From positions 111,669,308 through 111,733,307 of the forward strand of contig CM036618.1 of NCBI GenBank assembly GCA_020746105.1: a stretch of 64,000 nt of DNA, given 5' to 3'. The translations under genes were made by a program, and so were the position numbers. The notes beneath the pieces are model-generated. The model searched no databases. It was not told the origin of the DNA and was given only the letters and a program-made list of their open reading frames with translations. The number at the start of each line of letters is the position of its first letter. Position 1 is the stretch's first letter. Below are positions 25,252 through 38,846 of the stretch, piece by piece. Source of the DNA: Trogon surrucura (lineage: Eukaryota > Chordata > Aves > Trogoniformes > Trogonidae).

Positions 25252-26005
25252 AAGTAGATTCTGTGTCATTATTCCCTGTCCATTTTATGCTGGTTAAAGA
25301 GTTACTATTACTAATACAATTGTGTTCCAGCTGCTACACGCACTCTACTTACACTAAAAGCACAGGATTTAAGAATCTTTGTTACAAATGAGTCTGTTAA
25401 CTTCTCATAACTCGTCGTGCTGCCAAAGACACCAAAAATTCAATGAATGGTATTTTTCAGCAAAACTAAATACACTTAACAGCTAGCTTGTAACTGCAGT
25501 CCCCAGGGAAACACTCATAACCGCCTCTTCATTCTTCTAATAATGTAACATACCCATAAAAAATAAAAAGATAAAAATCACACCCATTCCTTTCCTGCTA
25601 GGGATCTCATTCACACATTATAGGTCTAATTAAATCCCAACAATGAAAGGTGTCAACATCAATTTTCTTTAAATTTACCCTTTCGTGCTTGTATATAGAA
25701 ACCTAATAGCTCCTGATCACTTAAAGAGGACTGTAAAGTCAGCAGAGCAGTAGCTGCAGCACACATCCATATGGGGAAGCCTCCTTCCCAAGAGCATTGC
25801 TGCCTTTTGTTCATGCCTGTCCTGTAATTGGCGCAGTCAAGTCAGAATAATGTGCTGGAATTCTGTTGTTCTCTTCAATGCCTCTTATCAGAGCCAGACT
25901 TTGTAATGCGTTTGAAATGTGGATTGCTTGTTCAGAGAAGGAGGCCAAGTGGAAGATGAACAACCCTGACCTTTCTGAGCTTGGAAAATCAAAACTGTCT
26001 GGAGG

Positions 26006-26031
26006 AAAAAAAAAAAAAAAAAAAAAAAAAA
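26006..26031. repeat. Run of 26 A
   Basis: Uninterrupted A-run after GGAGG. No LINE or processed gene sequence is recognised just before it, so it may be a simple run and not a retroposon tail. Confidence 0.85.
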
Positions 26032-29000
26032 GCATTCATAACTGGTATGGGAATCTTTTCAACAGCATATTCTGTTGTCAGAGTATGGTCTAATTAAAAA
26101 AATAATAATCAGAAAGTTGGTAAACAATTTTTTGGTTCAAAACATATTGAGAAGATTGCAAGACTTGGAAAACAGTCACAAGGACAACCATCACTGATAC
26201 AAGAAAACTCAGTACAGAAAAAGCAGGAAAGGCTTCTACATTAAATCTATTTGTATGGTTTTCAGCTTCACACAGTGTTTCTTTCATCAGCTCACCTCTA
26301 AGTCACAAGCTTCCTTTCATAGGCTTGATGAATGTAATCTTTGTACCATAAATCCATTTTTCTGTCAAAAAGTTTATCCTCTTAGTGCAACACTTGAAAG
26401 GGTTTTGCGTTGTGGGTTTTTTATTGTAAATATAAAAAACACCTTCCAAAAGCAACTGTTGGCTCCCAGAGTTGAAATCCCTTGTGGTATGAACCACACC
26501 TTTGTCTGAGATTACCATTTCTACCATTGCCCACTAAACAGCTTGCAAGTAGCCTATTTACTTTGTCCACCATTGACCTTTCCCTCTACGAGGGCCTTTG
26601 CAAAACCATCATCTTCACATTCTCTTTAGATAATTCTCCTTTACAGCGATGTACACACACAGTAAAATCAATACTTTCTACAAGGAGAGCAGATGTAAAT
26701 ATGTTTTGACATGTCATCTACAAGATTTGCCAAAACTGATTTTGCCTTCTTCGTTGTCATCAAGAGATGTTCAGAGCATTCGAAACAACTCGCCTACAAC
26801 ATTAGAACTCAAATTGACAATGGTTATGCAGGGTACCAAGACTACAGCTTAACATTCTGATAAAGCTCCTCCTATCTATTTGTCGTCTTCTGTCATGCTT
26901 AAAATAGAGGTTGAAATTTGTGCCTATGCATGTCAGAAAAGAGGTTTGTAATCTATTAATAGGGTTTATGGGTACTCCAACAATACAAACAGTAACATTC
27001 CTGAAAAAAAGTACATGCTTTCATAATATCCCAAGATGGGTATAAAACATCTTATTCTCCATATAGCTAAAACTAGCAGGCTCTTTATTCCCACTCAGTA
27101 TCCCAGCACACCACTCGACTTCACTGCTCCTAACTGAGACACAACATACTAATACATAAGGGTACTTCATTTTATTTTTCTCCCAATTTCCCTCCAGTCT
27201 GTTACCTTCCTTCACAGAAGATACTGCTGACTTGTAATAGAGCCACTGCAGCTACTTAAAACTATAAGAAGCAAGTTTGTTTGGATTTTTACCCCAATAG
27301 CAACCAAAACCTCAAGGCATTTTAATTATTTTTTTAATAATTTATCTTGATTATATTGGTTTACAGTCACAACAAAGAGCACTCTGTGTACATTTATCAT
27401 AACATGGTGACTTTATGAGGTGTGGTGATACAGCATGCTATGAATAGAATTGCTAGGCCTATTAAGTGTCAGTGATGATAATGAAAACACAAAACTTTCA
27501 GGTAGAATTAGTCTTAATTCTGAAAATTAGGCTTCTTCAGCTTAAATAAAAATCAGACAGTACCCTGGCATAGTTAGCATTCAATACTGCTTTTACTCTG
27601 CATCAAACCAGACATAAAAAGTTGAAAAAAAGGACTAACAAGGATGACACACATTATTGTCCTTGTTACTGGGTTATAACACTACTGTATTTCTGTGGTC
27701 TGGCAGGAGTTGTCACTTCCACTTGCCGTTGCTTCCAGTTACTCTGGTCTGATGAGACATGGTGCAAGATCCCATGTCACATCTCTTGAACCGAAACAAT
27801 AACACAAGTGATACACTTAATGCAGAAACAGCTTCATAAGGAAATTTGCATGTACAAGATTTTATTTTCTTGAAAGTTTAGGAGGAGGAGGAGATTGTAC
27901 ATATGTCTGATGTTGACAGGTTTTTCTTAAACCACGTAATACTGAGACGGTTTGGTTTGAATTCTCTGCCTGATGTTCTCTTATTTGGCCAGTGCCTGCA
28001 ATGCACACAAGTCAATTTTCTGCAATTTGCTTGGTTGTTTGAATTCAGAACACACACACACCTCAACTAAGGAAGAAAACAAACTTTAAAGCTATAGTAG
28101 AGTTATTACAGAAAGTAAACTGAAGAATTTTTACTTTTTATATATAAAATAATTTCTTTAAATAATCTTTACAGAAGTAAATGCAACGGCAGTTTTTCAT
28201 ACTATAATACTCTTGCATTCTTCTAGAACTCATTAAAGTGCAGGTAATTCATCTGACCAGTACCCTGCAGGTCACACTTTAGTTTAATTGCACAAGATCA
28301 AGTTCTGTGTCTATACCTGTCATGTGCAGTAGCAATCTCACTTTGTGGTTGCTGTAAAGCATAAAGATCTCTACTAAAATGAAAATCCACTTTTCCAGAC
28401 CAAATTGAAGAACTAGCTGGTTGTCACTGTATTAGATGTAATTTTCCATTTTTGAAAGAATCACATGCATTTCACTAGCAGCCACCACAGCTTTGAACAT
28501 TGCCGTGCACGCACCAAAACTCTTCAGCTCCAGATTGCCTTCTCCGCTATTCAAACGAAACAAGATACCAGGGACAAAGGATCCAACCCAAACCCTTCAA
28601 TTCTGTCTCAGATTTCAAAGTTATGCCATAAGCAAGAACCTGCATTTCTGAAAAGCAAGCCATATACTAATTCAGTCACAGACATTAACTAAGATATAAC
28701 CGCATCTTTTAAGGAATTCCCAACAGGATTACTGTTGGAAAGCAACAATGTAGCAGATGACCAAAGAATAACTTGATAATAATGCTTTAATGAATGGTTG
28801 TGACAATTCTGCAGGCTCTCACTTTGGCTCTCTGTCAAGGTGCTTATCTAACATCAGCAGAATCAGTCATGAGACTGCACTGTAAACTGGACAGCTAACT
28901 ACAAAGTTTTAGATAACATGTATCTTAGTGAAAGAGTGATTCACAAACAGTAAGAGATTTAACCATAAATACTATTGATTTAAATGCAGAGATGCTAATG

Positions 29001-29647
29001 CATGCAAACTTACTAGTTAACCTACAGCCATCAGAAACATTTTCTCTTTTATCCTGTACTTACACATCCTATACAATAAATGTTGTGATAGCTAATGAAT
29101 TTGCATGTTTAGGGTCTTTTTGTATCTGAAAGCTTCTTGACATAGACTAAAAATACCTTTGCTATCATGAATGTTCTTACCACGTGCATTTTGTAACTAT
29201 CTTTATACAGGCTCTAAGGAGTTAACCATGAAAGTAAGTTACCTTTTTAAAAAGAACTGAGTGTTTTCTCAAATCATCGCACACCTAACGAACATGCCAA
29301 TAGCACAATTTGATTTTTAGCAGAAAAACAGACTTGCATTCTCTAAGTGATAGCACCAAATATCTTTGACACTTATTCTTTTTGTCTAATTATTCTCCAA
29401 ATTTTTCCTTGAAGATATTAGAGTTAGTTCCTAATGTGTCCTGCAACCACCATGCGCAAGTTACAGGTTCTCTGCAGAAAGAGCCAGGAACATGCTCTTC
29501 TGCTTTCACACTTGAATACAAAACACAAATATATTACTGGTAGAACTGGATTGATGCAGTGTCTGAGAATACGCTGCAATTATGCTGAAATTTTACAGTG
29601 TCAATCTGTGAGAATGGACTGATTGCAATATCACCCTTGTAGTGGGT

Positions 29648-30412
29648 TGTCCTGGGTTTAGCTAAAAACCCAGTTCTCTTTAGTGATTTTTACTTACCAG
29701 TTTAGTGTCTTCTAAAAGGCTGCACATTCTGAAGTTAGCAGCGTGTTTTTGTAGACAGTGTCTGCTACGAGCAGTGATAACACCTGATGTTTACAGTCAC
29801 TGCCTGGGACTGGTATGTAGAAAGGCTCTTGCTGATACTTATTCCTGTAGTGATCAAGGCCACTGCTGGCTCTTGTGTGCCACGCTGGGGGTGCTGGGTA
29901 GTAAGAGGGGGCACAAGGATGTAACAGGTTGCACCTCCAGGGGGTAATAGACAGGAGAGGTGAGCAACAAGAGTATTCCATTCCATATACGTCATATTTA
30001 GTATAAATTGAGTGATCATGAGAGTTTCGTCCCTTTTTCTGCAATGGCCGGTGTCCACGGAGGACTCCATCTGACCTCCTGCTTGCGATCTGGGATCCTG
30101 AGTTGCCGAATCCAGCTCCCTGCATCCAGCTCCTGCTTCCCCAGTGCCACCTGCTCTGCAGCAGCAGTGGGGATTGCTATCTGGGGACGGAGTCAGGTTT
30201 GATATCAGGCTACTATCTATAGTTGTATATAGTTCTTTACTTTTATCATGTCACCATTATTTCCATTATTTCATTAAAGCTGTTCTAGTTTTTCTTCTCT
30301 AACCCGTAAGTCTCTCTGCCTCATTCCCTTTTCCTTCCCCTTTTGGGGGAAGAAGATGGGGTCAGAGAGCATCTGTCCGCGTTAGTGGCCGGTCCAGCCC
30401 TAACCCTCAACA
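29648..30412 (+). mobile_element. Retroviral solo-LTR-like element, family A, copy 2
   Basis: Begins TGTCCTGGGTTTAGC and ends CCCTCAACA. It aligns along its length with the copy at 9191, for example GTTAGCAGCGTGTTTTTG, GAGCAGTGATAACACCTGAT and CTTGTGTGCCACGCTGGGGG. TATAAA at 30002-30007 and ATTAAA at 30273-30278 are kept. The flanks TGGGT (29643-29647) and TGGGG (30413-30417) agree at four of five bases, a worn 5-base target duplication. No internal retroviral sequence remains. Plus strand, antisense to NRXN1. Confidence 0.83.
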
Positions 30413-33400
30413 TGGGGACATTCAGAGTTTGATCACCAAGAGAGAGGATAGTCTCTTTACCAAGAATGGTAGAGTATTAGCATATACAAGAGGAAGGACT
30501 ATTCTGTTCACTTAAACACATACTACCATTCAGCAGTATAAGTCCAATTAGCAATAAACCAATGTTCATAGGTGAAATACTTACTAAGGAGAAAGCATTT
30601 TAGCCTTCAGACTCAAATGTTTTCATGTCTAGGTCTTGTGCCTGAAGCTATGTTCACTACTTGTTTTATTTGGCACAAGTTACTCATTTTTGCTTTCTGT
30701 TTAGAAGACCATTTGAATGTATTCTTTGAAGGTTGCACATTAACATTACCTTTATTTTAATCAATGGCACATTGTCTTCTGTGCAGTTCAACATCCTACA
30801 CTTTCAGGCACACAGATGCTACCCAAGAAATGTCTTATCTTCACCCAACACGATTAAATTTTGCAAAGCAAAATTCAAGTTAGTTCTTTGACTTCTCTTT
30901 CTTGTCCGTGAATTCTTTGACTTAAGATTGTAAAGAGTCTCTGATTCACAAACTACACTCCATATTATATTTAGTAGTGGCTAATGATGCAAAATTGTGC
31001 ATATTATATATCCCCGGTGACATTAAAAACTTCAGTCACTAGATCTGGAAAGCATCCTTTTTTTTTCTCTTTTTGATATTTGAGCCTCAACTCAGCAAAC
31101 AGGTATGGTGACTACTGAACATTGTTCTCATTTTACCAAATTCCCAAAGGTAAACAATCTTCGCACTCATAAGAGACAAGTTCAGACACTCACGCTGACT
31201 CCCCTTCTTTCTAGGAAAGTTTAAACATGTTTGCTTAATTTCCACACTAAGCGGTTTGCAGATGGAAGTCTCAAAGTTCAGTAAATTCTAACAACTAAAA
31301 AGCTGTCACCCAGTCAAAACAGATGAGTGGAGGTGGAAAGGAAAGAACACATAAATGATCAAGAACAGTATCTTGCTATCTCTACCCAATATGTTTCAGT
31401 GGAGGGGAAAAAATAACACACACAAGTTTTAGTTTCTTTTAGACCACACACAGTTAAAGATAACTACAATTAACACGATGACACTGACTAGTTTTATGTA
31501 GCAGTCTAAAACTTGCTGTTGTACTCAAGTGTTGTAAAAATAGTGGTTGCAGGTGTGCTGCAATTCTGATTTGAGAAAGAACTTTGTCCCCCAAGATGAT
31601 TCCTTTATATTTTCAGTGATCCTTACTGTACAAACAAATTAAAACAGTCTCCATAGTAAAGACGAATTAATATCAATTATTGGCCTCTAAGATTAAAACC
31701 TAAAATCTTTATGATGATGTAATAGGAAGTGGCAGATAAGGATCTTTTTTTTTCTTTTTTTTTTTTTTTCATGAAGCCATGCATAGGGCTCTAGTTTTTC
31801 TCCAGCATCAACATTCAATTTTGTACATAGGTAAGATCTCTCTGGTATCCTTAACATTCACTCTCTAGTCTCAAATAACAGCAGTGATTTACTGTTAACA
31901 TTACTCATGCCCCAGTCAGATTCCAATGAGCAAGAGAACAATCAGCTGTGGTGACTCAAGACCAAGGGTTTCTCTTTCTCAATATCTTACAAAGGCTTTC
32001 TCAGGTATCCAAGGACATCTGACAACTCCAATGTGTGCACTCTGCCAGCCTCCTAACTAATTTAAGTTCAGGGAACTTTTAGATTAATGGCCATTTAGGA
32101 TATCTCAATTGAAATCTCTTACAAGCAGTTGATCCAGGTATCCTGAAGCTTACAGAACCTGCATCACACCGAAGCTCTTTAGCAACAATTTCCACAAATC
32201 CACAGACATGCAAAGAACTAGATCTTGTTGGTTCTGTACCATCCCTGTTTTGAGGCTTATTTTTGGTGTTGGAAAAGAGAGTGAGCAGCCAATCCTCATC
32301 CACCACTTACATGCAGCCCATGATTTTGTACACCTCACAGAATCCCTTCTTCCCTAGTCATGTTCTCAAACTTGAGAACCACTCTTCAGCCTTCAAGTGG
32401 AAGCCAAGGATTCTCTTTGAAAAGAACAGCAGACACCTTACTGTAAACAACTAATATCAGAAAAATGCTATTTACTGTGTCACTTTATCCACATCATTAG
32501 TGCATATATATAGCTTTGTTCATATTTCCAAAACAGACTGTTAGAAAAGAATTCTGGAGGGCAAAGTCCACTTATGGCCTCCAGAGATGGGAGAAAGAGC
32601 CCATCTCTGAAGAATTTCTTTAGGAAATCAAAAATGCAATGCCATTTCAGATTTTAATTAAAAGCATTGACAAACTTTCATACAATTTCTAAAAGAAATT
32701 CACTGCACTGATGTTTTCAGTGTGCAAAACAGCAGGGAAGGGTTTCTCCGACAGGGCGAAAAGACCGAAAGGTAAGTAGAGTATTAATCCTTGACTAAAG
32801 GAAATATTAGTACCATTGGAATTACCATGTCTTGACATCAGGGGGAAATCCAATTACCAAACTTCAATCACTTGCCTTCTCTCCTAGCTTTTACATAAGA
32901 ATCTTGCACAGCCTGTAAATGTATTAGACACTTTCACAACTTTAACATACTCCTGGTCATCACAAATCTATATAGATACTTTCACTATAACTTATTCACA
33001 TTTGTAACAAACAAAATGAGGTTTGATCAGATATTTAACAACCAAAACAAAGCAACACAAGAATATTTAACAAGCAAAACCAAACCGCATATAAGCAAGT
33101 TCTGTTGAAGAAAGTTCCTAAACTCTGACCTTGAGAAGGCACAGAAGTCATTTATTTAATCCACTATTTTTAATAGTGCACTGCTCTGTTACAGGTATGC
33201 CATTTAATCTAGAAGTGGAATATTCTGGTGACTTTCTAAAAACCATCACATCTGCCATCACTTCTAACATGAGTCTATAAAAATGAAGTAGTATCACCTT
33301 AATGTTACCTATTCTTGGCATTTTCTGTATTTAGTGAAATTTCTCCAAGCAATAGCTATATACAGACCTCAAAAATCTTCACATTACAAATGTTTTCAAG

Positions 33401-35293
33401 AGTAAAAATGCTATGACACACAGTTCAGTGCTGATGATACAACTGGTCTCTGACTTGAAGACACCTGAACACCCCACAAAGTCAATGCATGACATAACAC
33501 AAATTTCTTTTGCACCAATGCACAACACTACTAAATTACTTCATGCCAAAATGGACCAAGTCTTAATACCTAGCCTGAAACTTGTGTTTGATTTTCTTTC
33601 TTCCAAAAAAGCTGCACTGTTTTATTTTGTATACATATGGAGGTTAAATTCAGCACTTGTATATAGGCTCTACCAGAATACAGCAAGGCTAGGAAAAGCA
33701 CAGGATCTTCTTTCTAAAATGATTCCTGAAGATGAGTGCACAAAGTTCATGGTTATTCAATTTAAAAGGTATTATGAAGTTAAATTACCAAAAATAATTA
33801 CTGACTTGAACTTATTTTTTTAAGGTAAAAAATAATGAAGAATCAATAGAAAAGTTCCCTCCAGCAATATCTTGCAATAAGAAAATGCTTGGTAGAGTGT
33901 TCTGTATGTGATAGGAATATTTACTTTTACACTCACAGCTAGAACTAATTTGATATTTATTTAACACCTACATTTGCAAGCAACAATTCTGTGTTTATGT
34001 CTCCATGATGCTTTATTACTTTCATATAGCCAAAGCACTTTAAGACTAACTATTACAAAACTAAAAAAAAAAAAAAAATCTTCTGCTTCAATATTAAAGA
34101 ATAAATGCTACAAGAACTTGTGAGTAATTTTCTCAGAAACAGTAAAATGGACAAGTTGGCTTGCTGCCTATTACAGTTTCACAGCTACTTTGTAGCTCAA
34201 AAACATGGGCCCTGGCAGAGTTTTTCTGCCTAAGGGAAAAAGTTTTTCCAGTGCATTGTGCTGGGGTTGTGTGGTTTTTTTTTGGTTTTCCATGTTTTGT
34301 CTAATCAGAAGGTTTTTTAAGCTTGCATGCTGAGTAATATTCTAAGGAAAGGAACACACACATTGTAGCTTATAGTCCTGTGTTTCTCTGAGGCTCTTCT
34401 CTTGATGGTTATACTGTTATCAAAATTTCAGAACTTGCTCTGTCATCCCTCACAGGATTAAAAATCTGGAGATCCGTTACTGAAAGTGATGGATTGCTGC
34501 ATATATTTCTAATTTAATAAATTTAAATACATTTAAACTCAATATAACCTGTTTTGACCACATGTTATAAATGCTGCCAGTGTTGTATGCTAATATTTGT
34601 TTGAGTTTCCCTGACGAAAAACCACACCAAAAAAACCACACCAACAGTGAAATAGCACCATGGCTTAACATTCCAGTTTGTCTACAAAATAAAGTTTGTT
34701 TTAAACCTGACATTGCTGGTTCTGATCTAAAGGTGAGAGCTGAATAGTACAATATTACACCGAGTGGGACCACGTGCTGCACCAACATGTACGGATTGAG
34801 AGCTGCTGTAACTGACCTGATAAATTCAGATCTGACTGCTCAAAAATTTCAGCCAGTCTTCACAAAGCTGATGGTGACATTCTGCAATATATCCTTCACT
34901 GTCAACATCACATTAGAGCATTTTCAAATAGTCTTCTAGGGAAACATATGGATGATAAAAAGCACATGTACTACTTTTGCTGAGTTTCTCTCTCTAAGTT
35001 TTCCTAAGAAACAATATTTATTCTACAAAAGCTAAAAAAAAAAAAAAGAAAAAAGAAAAATCCTAACTAGCAACCTAAATTTGACAATTTTTTTTTACCA
35101 AAACTTAAACTATTTGCAGCTTTCAAAGTTTGCACAAGTACATATGGGGGGAAGTTTAAACATATCTTGTCTTGCTAGCTGGTAGAAGTGACTCAGTTTA
35201 AATACCTAGAGAATTTGATGCTCTCAGAAACAAGGTTTTCTTAACTGGTCATACACTACACAATCTTCACACTGGTCATAATCATCCTACTAC
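30413..35293. other. Unique AT-rich intron
   Basis: No gene or dated repeat recognised. T-rich run at 31745-31769, A-run near 34063-34078, A/C tract at 34615-34645. The 136-codon frame at 33413-33823 (plus) has no recognised domain and normal intron base use; taken as chance. Confidence 0.55.
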
Positions 35294-35789
35294 ATGCCCC
35301 CACTACAAGAAGGATATGGACATGCTGGAGCGTGTCCAGAGAAGGGCCACGAGGATGATCAGAGGGCTGGAGCACCTCTCCTATGAAGACAGACTGAGAG
35401 AGTTGGGGTTGTTCAATTTGCAGAAAAGAAGGCTCTGAGGAGACCTTATTGTGGCTTTCCCGTATCTCAAGGGGGCCTACAAGAAAGCTGATGAGGGGCT
35501 TTTTAGGATGCCGGGTAGTGACAGGACTAGAGGGAATGGATTGAAGCTGGAGATGGATCGGTTCAGATTGGACGTTAGGAAGAAGTTCTTCCCCGTGAGG
35601 GTGGTGAGACGCTGGCACAGGTTGCCCAGAGAGGTGGTGGAAGCCCCATCCCTGGAAGTTTTTAAGGCCGGGCTGGATGGGGCTCTGAGCAGCCTGATCT
35701 AGTGGGGGATGTCTCTGCCCATGGTGGGGGGGTTTGAACTTAATGATCTTTAAGGTCCCTTCCAGCCCTGACAATTCTATGACTATGAT
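35294..35789 (+). mobile_element. CR1 LINE 3' end, plus strand, second subfamily
   Basis: Runs from CCCCCACTACAAGAAGGATA through [24 protein letters not shown] coding to the 3' end GGTCCCTTCCAGCCCTGAC...TTCTATGACTATGAT. A TGA after AGAAGGCTC breaks the frame; beyond it 83 codons (VAFPYLKGAYKKADEGLF ... SLEVFKAGLDGALSSLI) are open. Wording differs from the young minus-strand group (KLEMDRFRLDVRKKFFPV against [16 protein letters not shown]), so this is another CR1 subfamily. Confidence 0.93.
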
Positions 35790-38094
35790 CCTACTTGTTT
35801 TACATATTTTCTGCTACAAAGACAAGACATGGGTAATGAATGAAATTGCAAGCTCTGAATATCTTATCCCAAGTGTCATCTTGCAGCAGTATACTCCAGA
35901 GTGCTTAAAATTCTAATTCAAATATTCAAAATAGTTCAGATTAAGATAAAGTGGAGTTTATGACTACACCATGTATGAGACAGTTCAGCAGTTATTAAGG
36001 AATAGTTTAGACAATTATTAAGGAATATTCTACACATTGTACCACTCCTATGACCTGTCTTGCCCACTAGCCAGGCACAAGAGGTTCAAGGCTGTATTTA
36101 TCATCATGTTTAAAACAGGATGCTCTTTCCATGCATTTACTTCCCAACCAAATTAGGTTTAATAAGGAAAATGCTAACTGATAAACCACAACTCCTCTTT
36201 TTCCTCTGAATCTAAACTTAAAATATCAAAGATAACCTATAAATACACACTAATTTTATGTTGACAGCCAAATCAATGCTTACTTCAATCGATATTTTAC
36301 CCTGATGGACTATTCGTATTTATGACTATCTGAAATCAATATATGCTGTTACACATATTCTGACTGCTCCCAGGGAAACAGAGGAATGATCTTCATTGTA
36401 ACAAAAATTTCAGGCTACAACAGTTTTCTTTTAATTTACTGCAATAACTTAGCTGCTCCCCATTTCACAATCTTGCATTCTTCGCAGTAATGGCAGTAAA
36501 AAGCATTTCTGTGATATAGTACCTATATAACAAGATGCTAAACTGGGATATTTAGGAATCTAAAACAATAACTACAGAAATATTTGGAAACATTTTATAG
36601 AAAATACCAACTGCTAGTTGTTCCAGGCCCTTAAAAGCCTTTACTTCCATGGTAGCTTAGAATAGATTCAAAATAAAAATTTAGCATCTTTAATTATACT
36701 ATGATTTCTTCTTAACAGATCTACACGTCTGACTAGGATGAGTATCGCCTTCTTATCCGTTTCTTTATTATTTTGATTTTTTGCTTTATGGACAATGTTG
36801 TATTACAATATTTTAATAGTAGGATTATTTTCTTCCTATTTCACACTTGTTCTGGTTTTATCTTTCTCAAGGTCAAAATGTTCTCTCTAAGAAGCTGCTC
36901 TGGAGCCTTTTTCCACATAACTACTTCTCCTTGCTTCTTAATTCCTGAACACGTTTAAAATTCTGATCAGAGTATGAAAAGCCACATCTTAACACAACCT
37001 AACACAACCTAACACACTGAATAAAATTCACTCATCTAACAAATGCTTTGTTCTTGTTTATTTTAGGAACCCTCCACAGAAAGTTAATTTTGCAGCCAGT
37101 CTCATTAGATTAGTAAATAATAACAACCAAAGATAAGAAAATAGAGCAAGATTTATATTTTATGATCTCTCCTGAAACTACTACTCATGACGAACAGCTT
37201 TTTTCCACATCACACATCCTGCTTCGCGCTTTATCGTAACGCAGCCTCCACATGATGTTCCAGATGACTTTCTCACACTTAAAATCAATATCGCAATTTT
37301 CCACTATGAAATTTTGGTGCAGCTACTATGGATGAATACATTTGAGGACAATTAGAATACTGTCAGAATTAGATTGTCAATACAACAAATCTGAACATAA
37401 CATGGAGTAAAGAGCTTGGTCTCTAAAAAATCCACACCACCATTTCCATTAGCTTCAAAGGATTCAAGATCTCCCTTCTGCAAACCACACTCTGGTGTTT
37501 CTGAAAACTTCTTCTCGTGAAGCCCCCATTCAGGCACGTACTTTCAGAATATCATAGTATGTGCTGAACAACCTGCTAATTATCACACTCGGCTCCCCCT
37601 CAGAACCATATCACTCCAAATACAGGCTGCACATTTGCGAGAGTAGTTTAAACTCCTTATTCAGAAGTTTTAAAACCTGTTCACTTAAAAGGGTCTTGAC
37701 AATATACTCAAAACAGCCAAGTATGGAGGTGAGGTGAAATCAGCCATGCAGACAAGATGGTGTGGTACAAATACACATTTCTCATACTGCCTTGCTCAAA
37801 ACATTCAGATTAGGGCACATTTTGTCAGAAGTGGGAGCTGTTATTGCATTTCAAGCAGCAGAATAAGGATGCACTTCAATCAAAAAACTGATTTCCCTAC
37901 CTACACAAATACACTCCTAATCTATGTATCTTCAGCTGTTTCATACAGGAATGTAAAACATGTGTGTGGGGGGGCCCTAACTAATTTTGTAACAACTTTG
38001 TTAAATATCCCTTCTCATCCTCATTCCTCCAGCATGGCATATGATCAAGATGCTTTCTCTGATCAAGAAAGTACATAAACGATTTGTCCTGGTT
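35790..38094. other. Unique AT-rich intron
   Basis: No gene recognised. A decamer, AACACAACCT, is repeated 2.6 times at 36991-37016. Confidence 0.55.
36991..37016. repeat. Short tandem repeat, 10-base unit
   Basis: Two exact copies of AACACAACCT and a partial third, AACACA. Confidence 0.9.
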
Positions 38095-38846
38095 TGAGCT
38101 AAACCAGAGCCAATTCTGTTCAGTGATTTTACTTTTCAGCTCAGTCTAATAGGCTGCACTTTCCAAAGGTAACAGCATGTTTTTGCAGACAGTGTCTGCT
38201 ACTAGAAGTGATAATACCTGATGTTTACAGTTCCTGCCAGGGATTGGTATGCAGAAAGGCTCTTGCTACTTGCTCCTATAGTGACTAAGGTCCCTGCTAA
38301 ATCTAGTGTAACATGTTGGCAGTGCCAGGAAGTAAAAGGGTCCCAAGGAAATAAAAAATTCACAGCTCCAGTAAGGAGCAGACAGGACAGATGACCCAAA
38401 ACTGACCAAAATATTTCCTTCCCTGGACATCATATTAAGTATAAATATGAGGTATCAAGGGTTAAGCCCTCCTCTTCAACGGCCAGTGCCCAAGAAGGAC
38501 TCCTATCTTCTGCCTTTGATCCTGATCAGTGAGTTCCTGAGTCCAGTTCCCAGATCCAGCTCCCCTCTGCTTCCGAGTCTGATCTGGAACTTCCCCCATG
38601 CCTGCCTGCTCTGCAGCAACAGTGGCAATTGCTGTCAGGCAGGAGGTTTAGGTTCAGTGTTGGTTTTGTATATGTTTATTTCCTTATTAGCACTAGAATT
38701 ATTTCATTAAAGCTGTTTTAGTTGGTTTTACATTCCAGAAGTCTCCCTGCCTTATTTTCTTTACTCTTCCCCTTTGAGAGAGGAAAGGGGTTAATAGAGA
38801 GCAACTGTCATTTGTTTAGTAGCCAGCCCAGCCTTTACCCTTGACA
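38095..38846 (+). mobile_element. Retroviral solo-LTR-like element, family A, copy 3
   Basis: Begins TGTCCTGGTTTGAGC and ends CCCTTGACA, and aligns with copies 1 and 2 throughout (AACAGCATGTTTTTGCAGAC, TACCTGATGTTTACAG, CTCTGCAGCAACAGTGG). TATAAAT at 38440-38446 and ATTAAA at 38706-38711 are kept. The flanks CGATT and TCCAC do not match, so the target duplication has been lost or the element arose by recombination. Plus strand, antisense to NRXN1. Confidence 0.8.

Larger units (their letters stand above)
21313..29647. other. Long unique AT-rich intron with simple tracts
   Basis: No gene or dated repeat recognised. It contains a T/G-rich tract at about 23538-23648, an A/C tract at 24882-24921, a G-rich block and a run of 21 C at 25137-25251, a run of A at 26006-26031, and two possible conserved stretches at 25740-26005 and 27330-27480. 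A lone ATTCTATGGTTCTATGA near 22760 resembles a CR1 tail but nothing around it supports one. Confidence 0.55.

Noticed and set aside
33413..33823. 136-codon open frame on the plus strand
   Set aside because: No recognised domain and no supporting neighbours; a frame of this size is plausible by chance in 64 kb read in six frames.
35256..35774. 172-codon minus-strand frame
   Set aside because: It is the antisense of the plus-strand CR1 at 35294-35789.
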